The notes beneath the pieces are model-generated. The model made no database searches. It was not told where the DNA came from and saw only the letters and a list, made by a program, of their open reading frames with translations. Below are positions 57,990 through 64,000 of a stretch of DNA of 64,000 bases, one piece after another (the stretch's first letter is position 1; the number at the start of each line of letters is the position of its first letter). A program made the translations under genes and the position numbers. This DNA comes from Datisca glomerata (taxonomy: Eukaryota; Streptophyta; Magnoliopsida; Cucurbitales; Datiscaceae): positions 1,185,166 through 1,249,165 of the forward strand of contig QANY01004032.1 of assembly GCA_003255025.1 (NCBI GenBank), read 5' to 3'.

Positions 57990-58364
57990 TCGGCATTCAT
58001 CATGTATTTTTATCATCAAGCATACTATGACTTCTACTACCTCCTATGAAATTTAACTTTCCCTTCGCCTCTTACAGCTATCCTACGCTTGAGATTTACA
58101 ACCTCTAAAAAGGTCTTTTTGGGGTGCCTAATGTAAATCTAATTGAAATTGATATGTCAGATTCACATATTAGAAAATCAATGGTCAGAGAAATAATCAA
58201 GCATAAAAATAACCAGTAACTTAGGCAGAGATCATATTAAATAAAAATAATTATTCAAGTAAGTAAGTAACAATAATAACAATAACCAGTGACTTAGATG
58301 GAGAGGAAGAACATTAATTAAGCAAGTAATAGTTAATACCTTACCAAATTCGGCTCTGATACCA
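57990..58364 (-). promoter_or_regulatory. Pararetrovirus leader with exact tRNA-iMet primer site (copy 9)
   Basis: The minus strand at 58352-58364 reads TGGTATCAGAGCC, identical to the complement of the initiator tRNA-Met 3' end over 13 bases. It is the only exact site among the viral copies here. The leader follows to 57990 and is joined directly to a truncated capsid. Confidence 0.87.
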
Positions 58365-58764
58365 AAATAGGCGTAATTATGATTAATTTAGAGACGAGGT
58401 ATTGAAACAACAAGTCAAATGTTTATTGAAGGAAAAATAAAACTTACAAGTGGCTGGTTGTTGTTTTGGCTGAGAGACGAGGTATTGAAACAAGAAGTCA
58501 AATGTTTATTGAAGGAAAAATAAAACTTACAAGTGGTTGGTTGTTGTTTTGGCTGAGAGACGAGGTATTGAAACCACAAGTCAAATGTTTATTGAAGGAA
58601 AAATAAAACATACAAGTATTCCAAATTTGATTTGCAATGATTAATTAGTGCTCTCATTCACTAATTAATGTTGAGAAGAAAAAGAAAGATTACGAAAGAG
58701 GAGGAAGAAGAAAGCTTTATTTTTCAAAACAAAGTTTTTCTCTCAAAATCAATATGAGTAAAAG
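58365..58764 (-). promoter_or_regulatory. Pararetrovirus intergenic region with 83-bp tandem repeats
   Basis: Three copies of GAGACGAGGTATTGAAAC start at 58391, 58474 and 58557, exactly 83 bp apart. Each repeat ends with a leader-derived TGGYTGGTTGTTGTTTTGGCT, so the unit joins pre-primer and post-primer sequence. Downstream, at 58621-58760, is the pyrimidine-rich (minus-strand) region with AAAATAAAGC, polyadenylation-like. Confidence 0.82.
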
Positions 58765-59550
58765 AAACAATAAGCAAGTAAGAAACAATAGTAACAACAA
58801 TTAAGCAAGTAATAAACACCCTACCAGGTTTAATTTTGATACCAAAAGAGGTGAAATTGGGATTAATTTAGAGAAGAGGTATTCAAACATCAAGTAAAAT
58901 TTTTATTGAAGGAAAAATAAAACTTACAAGTATACAAAATTTGAAATTTAATTTGCAACGACTAATTAGTGCTCCCACCCACTAATTAATGTTGAGAAGA
59001 AAAAAGAAAGGATTACAAAAGAGGAGGAAGATGAAAGCTTTATTTTTCAAAAGTTTTTCTCTCAAAATCAATATGAGTGAAAACCAAGTTATGAACACAA
59101 ATGGGAGAGGGCAACCTATTTGTAGGCAAGGAGAGTGTAGTTCACCAGAAACTCATCACTTACCTGCACTATTCTTTTTTACTAAAGTAAAAACATTTTA
59201 CATTACAATTTTTTACTAATTAAAGAAAAAAGGGACAAATAGTTATCTAATCTTTAGACAACTTGTATAATGATTTCACAATAATACAAAATACAAATAT
59301 TCTTTGATAATTTCTATCATGAAAATTGTATCTTGATTATTGCTTCATGTTGGAGAAGTCATAATTGTTGTCTTGAAAAATCATCATGACTATTGGTGCA
59401 TGTTGGAGAGTCATCATGTTGATATTCCTTCAAATTTCTTGATTCCTTGATTATTCCATCTTTGGCATTTTGCCATGGATAAATTCATCTATTCAATTAT
59501 TGATTAATCTAAAGATTTGGCAAATTTGCCAAAAGAAGATTCATTTTTCT
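58765..59550 (-). promoter_or_regulatory. Second pararetrovirus promoter copy
   Basis: Another primer-site relic at 58832-58844 (AATTTTGATACCA on the plus strand), then a complete intergenic region: AAAATAAAGC near 59045, TATA-like CTACAAATAGG on the minus strand at about 59111-59125, and the TTTACATTACAA block near 59195. A run of TTTTC microsatellite lies at 59550-59575. Confidence 0.72.
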
Positions 59551-59559
59551 TTTTCTTTT

Positions 59560-59884
59560 CTTTTCTTTTCCTTTTCTCTCTCTTTTTTATTATTCACTCA
59601 TTCGTTCATCGTCACTTAGATTGATGTCATTAAATGTGTCTTGAGAATCTTAGAATGCGTCATAATCACATTGTGGTAAGACGTGACTCTTTTGGGTATT
59701 TGATCCTTCAATTGTTGAGGGTTAGTCTTTTTGGTGGATTGGAAATTTGGCTTAATTGACTGTGGCTTGACTCTGCAGATGATTTAGAATCAGAATTATT
59801 ATTGTCTTCTAGAAGGAGAAATATTTTTTGAATCAATTCTTTCTTAAGCCTGGATTTAGGCTTTATGGATTTGATTGTTTTTGT
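59560..59884 (-). pseudogene. Second ORF C-terminus, pararetrovirus (copy 10)
   Basis: Homologous to 35350-35600 in reverse: RLKKELIQKIFLLLEDNNN and SDSKSSAESSHS. It is cut at 59885 by the 3' end of a LINE fragment. Confidence 0.8.
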
Positions 59885-60190
59885 TAAAAGATAAATTTTA
59901 TTCAACCAAAGAAAACACAAACGAACAAATTACAAAGCGCATACCCCAGGACAGTTCAAATAAATTAACATAAAGCTAAGTCACAACCATCTATTTAAGA
60001 AGTCATCATCAAGAGAGGGAGGGGGATATGTAGAGAGAAACCCCACTGATAACAACATTCTAGGTCTAAGAGCATTATAGGTCTGTTTAATTGATAACAA
60101 ACCTGAATTGTCTAGAGACCAAGACCAAGAATCTGCAGCATGATGAGAGGGAGGGGGATATGTAGAGAGAAACCCCACTGATACAAACAA
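59885..60190 (-). mobile_element. LINE 3' fragment
   Basis: The minus strand reads DSWSWSLDNSGLLSIKQTYNAL, split here as a WSWSLDNSGLLSIK block, typical of the zinc-binding region after plant LINE reverse transcriptase. It ends in GGTTGAATAAAATTTATC and an A-rich tail at 59885. A segment of 39 bp (GAGAGGGAGGGGGATATG...) occurs at 60013-60051 and again at 60145-60183, a 132-bp tandem duplication. Confidence 0.65.
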
Positions 60191-60320
60191 GTTTTAAGTC
60201 CAGGTTTAGGTCAAACCCACCTACCTTCCCTGATTAGAATGGAAAGAGGAGTAGAGAGACCAAGACCAGAGTTGAGGACAAGATTTTTACCTCCCCTGTG
60301 AAACAGAATGCCATTAGAGT
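60191..60320. other. Spacer before tandem array
   Basis: Short stretch between the LINE fragment and the array with a few purine-rich words (agagaccaagaccaga, also at 60114). No gene. Confidence 0.4.
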
Positions 60321-61275
60321 GTGATGGGTAAACCCCCTCACACTTGTAGGTCTCTAATAATCTTCAATTTGATATCTTATGGGCCACGTGACTTCACCCG
60401 TGTTAAAATTTATGGCCTACGAAAGTTGACCTGCACATGCTATGATCTGTCTATTCCAGAAATTATAAAGATGCACGGTCCATGGTTTTTAGATTCAAAA
60501 TTAGGCTGCGATGGGTAAACCTTGTCACACTTGTGGGTCTCTGAATAAGCTTCGATCTGATATCTTATGGGTCACGTGGTTTCACCCAAGTCAAAAGTTA
60601 TGCTCTCTGGAAGTTGACCTGCGTGTGCCAAGATCAGTCTATTCTAGAAATTCTAAAGCCTCACAGTCCATATTTTTTTAACTCAAAATTTAGTTGTGAC
60701 GGGTTATCCCTGACGCACTTGTAGTTCTCTGAATAAGCTTCGATTTGATATCTTACAGGCCACGTAATTCCACCCGTGTCAAAAGTTATGCCTTCCGGAA
60801 GTTGACCTCCGTGTGCCAAGATTAGTCTATTCCAGAAATTCTAAAGCTTCACTGTCCATATTTTTCTTACTCGAAATTGGGTTGTGATGGGTTAGCCCTG
60901 TCACACTTATAGTTCTCTGAATAAGCTTCGATTTGATATCTTACAGCCCACGTAATTCCACCTATGTCAAAAGTTATGCCCTACGGAAGTTGACATGCGT
61001 GTGCCTTGATACATTTGTTCCAGAAATTCTAAAGCTGCACCATTTATGTTTTTTGGATTCGAACCTGGGCTGCGACGGGTAAACCCTATCGTACTTGTGG
61101 ATCTCTGAATAAGCTTTGATTTGATATCTTACGGGCCACGTGGTTCCACCCGAGTCAAAAGTTATGCCTTCTGGAAGTTGACCTGCGTGTGCCAAGATCC
61201 GTCTGTTTCAGAAATAAAAAAAATTGCACAGTCCGTGTTTTCTTTACTTGAAACTAGGCTGCGATGGGTAAACCC
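60321..61275. repeat. 188-bp tandem array, five units
   Basis: The anchor TGYGAYGGGT occurs at about 60321, 60508, 60695, 60883, 61071 and 61260, spacing 187-189 bp. Each unit continues with CACTTGTGG, TCTCTGAATAAGCTTCGAT, TGATATCTTA, GGCCACGTG, CACCCG, TCAAAAGTTATGCC, GGAAGTTGACCTGCGTGTGCC and CAGAAATTCTAAAG. Units are roughly 80-90% alike by eye. Nothing in them codes for a protein. Likely a satellite fragment or the repeat region of a large LTR element. Confidence 0.9.
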
Positions 61276-61284
61276 TGACGGGGT

Positions 61285-61455
61285 ATTGTTTCTTGATATT
61301 TTTCAAGAGTTGGGGTTCCTTCAGTATCAATCTCTATTGCCGTAAGGATTGTATTTTTTGATTCTTGGGTGAGATATTTTTTCCACCAGGAATGAAGCAT
61401 TCCTATAAATCTTGTGACTAAGATTTTTATAACCTTATTGTGAGAAAAATTGTGG
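61285..61455 (-). pseudogene. Isolated pararetrovirus capsid fragment
   Basis: Homologous to 27275-27440 of copy 1 (same CTTCAGYTCAATC, GCCGTAAGGAT and CCACCARGAATG words). It corresponds to the part of the capsid at which copy 9 is cut (57985), so it may be a displaced piece of that copy. Confidence 0.75.
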
Positions 61456-62130
61456 GAGCAAGACCTCTAAACTGTCATTGTTTTTGCAGGGAGCTTATTG
61501 GATCTCTATGGGACTAATTTAACAGACAGAAGGAGCTTGATGGAAAAGGCAAAGCTAGAACCTTGGAACATGGCAAGGCGGACCAGTGGGAACAAGAATA
61601 ATGAGTCTAGCAAACCCACAAGAAAGGTGAAAAGGGCGAGGTTAAAGCCCCACCAAGAGTCAAGTGTCAACCTACTTCAATTAATGGACGTTATCACCGT
61701 GTAGGAGAGTAAGGTTGAAATTATTTTTACCGGACCGACTAAATCGAACAAAATTGAGCCATTCCAAGGTCAAGATGATGTACTAGTTGACAAAAAATTT
61801 CAGATGTGAATTTTTTTTCAAGAAACAGGGGAGAATGAACAAATCGAGAAGGAGAAGAAGATAATCTACCTCATTAAGACGAAGGAGAAACCCGTAAACC
61901 AAGAAGCTTCAAAAATGTCCATAAAAAAGGAAATGGAAACAGATTGTCGAAGAAGGACCTGTAGATGTAACTCCAAAGGGACACAAAATAACTCTCAACA
62001 CCTGTAAGAAACAAGCTGACTATGTAGCTTGCATGACCCTTGTAAACCCTTTCTCCGTAATGAAATACTATCAAAGTCCCTCGTTGTTTTTCTTTCCTTT
62101 AAAGATTTTTCACATAAATCATGGTATCTT
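61456..62130 (+). other. Unidentified segment, possibly gag-like
   Basis: A 68-codon open stretch at 61498-61704 and later Lys/Glu-rich sequence near 61840-61990 read like a decayed retrotransposon gag or linker, but no motif is recognisable. It ends in pyrimidine-rich DNA leading to the foldback element. Confidence 0.3.
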
Positions 62131-62134
62131 TACT

Positions 62135-62187
62135 CTCTCTTTCTATCACTCTCTCTCTCTATCATTCTCTCTCTCTCTCTCCACCTT
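62135..62187 (+). repeat. CT microsatellite
   Basis: Interrupted CT repeat (CTCTCTCTTTCTATCACTCTC and similar). A matching GA-rich stretch lies at the other end of the foldback element (63412-63428), so it is probably part of that element's terminal repeat. Confidence 0.75.
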
Positions 62188-63434
62188 TTCATAATCATTT
62201 ATGAATTTGGAAAATTGAAGTTTTCATACTTTGTTTCTTGGTCTAAAAAAATATGATGCATCCTCGATAGAATCAGATATATTGATGATGCTAATTGTTA
62301 GATAAACTTAGACTTAAATCAACCTTTCTGGTAGGTTTTTCAAGAAAACATTACTTGTTAATGAAGATTGAATTGCGGGATATGTTTAGCATATCAGTTT
62401 TTTTTTCTTTTGTCAATGCAAAGGGATGACATTGTATATAAAGATCCTTTTGGTACACTTTCAATTTGTTGTTTGGATTTTTAAATAATTAAAAACTCTT
62501 CTTTGGATTTTAAGTTTTTTTTTTATCAAAACCAGAAACAATACCCATAAAAAACCAAAAGAACTAAGGAGGTTTAAACCTACCCCTTACAAACAAACTA
62601 TCAGAAACATTCACACTAGAAAGAAAACTATGAAAATGAGAATTATTAAAACCAATATTGGCCTGACCTAAACTGTTCTTAGCAACAGAATCATATGAAA
62701 ATGAGGATTTTAAGTTTGTTGACTAGATGGTGTATACTTTTAAGTAATTATAAACACTTCTATATTGCTCACTGTGTGGATGGTGTAATTTATTAAGTAA
62801 TTGTAATTTCAGGAGAAAAACAAACTACTTAAACGGTTCAAGTAGTAAAAAATTACTACATAAGCCCTTCAAGTAGTGACTAGCTTACTAGACAATAAAT
62901 TGTAGGTGAAAAACAATTACTTGAAGGGTTCAAGTAGTAAAAACTTACTACTTGAATCATTCAAGTAGTTTCTTTTCACCTGAAATTACAATTACTTAAT
63001 AAATTACAACATTCGCATAGTGGACAATATAGAAGTGTTTATAATTACTTAAAAGTATAACACCATCCAATCAACAAACTTTCAAAGAATAGCTTATAAT
63101 TATTTAAAAAACCAAACAACAAATAAAACATGTATTGAGAGAATCTTTAAATACAATGTCATCCCTTTGCATAGACAAAAGAAAAAAAACTGATAAGTTA
63201 AACATATCCTCGTAATTGAAGCTTCCTTAATAAGTAATGTTCTTTTGAAGAACCTACAAGAAAGGTTGATTCAATTCAAATTTCTCCCTAACCATTAGCA
63301 TCATCAATATTTCTGATTCTATCCATGATGCATCATATTTTTTTGAGCCCGAGATACAAAGTATAAAAACTTCAATTTGCCAAATTCATGAACGATTATG
63401 AAAGGATGAATAGAGATAGAGAGAGAGATGGGGG
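62165..63434. mobile_element. Foldback (long inverted repeat) element
   Basis: The left arm 62165-62876 and the right arm 62914-63434 are inverted copies of each other with a 37-bp loop. The right arm is 521 bp; the left is the same once a 187-bp insertion plus one 13-bp duplication (62518-62717) is removed. Identity looks about 85%. The centre carries CTACTTGAA...TTCAAGTAG palindromes. No transposase is present. It could be a Mutator-like non-autonomous element or a foldback transposon; target duplications could not be read because both ends are microsatellite. Confidence 0.85.
62518..62704 (-). mobile_element. Short poly(A) retroposon in left foldback arm
   Basis: 187 bp present in the left arm and absent from the right. 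Flanked by a perfect 13-bp duplication, GGATTTTAAGTTT at 62505-62517 and 62705-62717. A T-run at the left boundary means a poly(A) tail on the minus strand. Target duplication plus tail is the signature of LINE-mediated retroposition; it could be a SINE or a truncated LINE. No pol III box was identified. Confidence 0.8.
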
Positions 63435-63634
63435 TAAACTATTAATTTGTTAAAATTGGCTTTGGGATGAATAAGAAACTATCACCCAAAGTGAGCTAAA
63501 TGGGAATGGAAAAATAAGTGAGAATTGTGAAAGTCTCATATTGGAAAGGGAGTAAAGTTGGAAGTGGTATATATAAAGATGTTTGGACCAAGGTTGGTAA
63601 CTTGATAGGCATAGAATATTCGAAGATGGCCAAA
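63435..63634 (+). other. Unassigned flank
   Basis: Contains a TATATAAAG near 63570 preceded by CTCATATTGGAAAGGGAG, a combination seen in LTR promoters and in some retrogenes. No gene is supported. Confidence 0.3.
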
Positions 63635-63869
63635 ACATGTGCCACCAATCTGCATACACTGTGATAGTCAAAGTGCTTTTGGAATGGCACAGAACAATAT
63701 GTATAATGGTAAGTCTAGACACATTTGTCGTAGACATAATATCATTAAACAACTACACTTGACATGGGTTATTACTCTTGACTATATGAACTCTAAGGAT
63801 AATATTGCGGATCCGCTAACTAAAGGGTTAAATAGAGAGTTAGTTGAAAAGTCATCGATGGCAATATGA
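63635..63869 (+). pseudogene. Third Ty1-copia RNase H fragment
   Basis: Open stretch with ICIHCDSQSAFGMAQNN, YNGKSRHICRRHN, then DYMNSKDNIADPLTKGLNRE and a stop at 63867-63869. This is the C-terminal half of Copia RNase H, of a lineage different from both Copia elements above. It begins abruptly near 63635 with no RT upstream. Confidence 0.87.
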
Positions 63870-64000
63870 TTAAAACTCATGAAATAATAAGTTTATACAA
63901 AAGAAATCCAACCTAGTTAATTAGAGATCCCAAGATCTAGGTTCAAAGGGATAACCTAATTGTATAAACATAGCTGGATCACTGTGAGGATTTTACCTAT
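63870..64000 (+). repeat. Probable start of 3' untranslated/LTR of third Copia
   Basis: Sequence after RNase H with GAGATCCCAAGATCTAGGTTCAAAGGG-type words (63924-63950) that commonly follow this type of Copia RNase H. Cut by the window edge. Confidence 0.5.

Noticed and set aside
60321..61275. CRISPR-like array
   Set aside because: The whole 188-bp unit is repeated without unique spacers, and the genome is a plant's.

Overview
The window is plant nuclear DNA, most likely from a eudicot. It is AT-rich, its one clear host gene encodes a chloroplast light-harvesting-like protein and has a spliceosomal GT-AG intron, and almost everything else is transposon or virus-derived. The species cannot be fixed from the sequence.

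Layout. 1-1.3 kb: degenerate minisatellite with a palindromic core. 1.5-10.35 kb: decayed Ty3-gypsy pol on the minus strand (RT, RNase H, integrase). It is split by an hAT-like element (2889-4011, 8-bp target duplication), by a 5.5-kb LTR-flanked element without recognisable coding (about 4181-9653), and is cut at 10.35 kb by a LINE-like poly(A) end. 10.5-15.4 kb: the host gene OHP2 (one-helix protein 2), two exons around a 2.7-kb intron. 15.4-16.5 kb: hairpin-rich DNA. 16.5-25.77 kb: a Ty1-copia element on the minus strand, TNT1/Tork-like, with a 2.2-kb 5' LTR, tRNA-iMet primer site, broken gag-pol and a truncated 3' LTR.

25.8-61.5 kb: a mosaic of endogenous caulimovirid (pararetrovirus) copies in both orientations, resembling the florendovirus/petuvirus side of Caulimoviridae. 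Pieces seen: tRNA-iMet primer sites (about eleven), leader, movement protein, capsid with CCHC knuckle, lysine- and glutamate-rich capsid tail, aspartic protease, RT, RNase H, a second ORF of unknown function and an intergenic promoter. One unit (29395-36272, plus) runs from primer site to primer site; another (52942-58364, minus) does so without its movement protein. All are broken by stops, frameshifts and deletions. An island at 36.9-42.1 kb holds a CACTA terminus, a second Copia fragment with a triplicated segment, and a LINE fragment. 59.9-61.3 kb: LINE 3' fragment and a 188-bp tandem array. 62.1-63.4 kb: a foldback element. 63.6-64 kb: a third Copia fragment.

The most unusual observation is at 46.0-46.57 kb. 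In one pararetroviral copy the RT stops at its catalytic box and is followed, in place of the RT C-terminus and RNase H, by about 550 bp that read as a virus-type AlkB (2-oxoglutarate/Fe(II) dioxygenase) domain with a visible HxD motif and distal histidines. A second copy (28748-29032) carries the same RT subtype and the same junction, so the fusion predates integration and suggests a distinct virus lineage or genome component.

Only OHP2 looks like a working gene. Coordinates of decayed elements are read by eye and approximate unless a motif is named.
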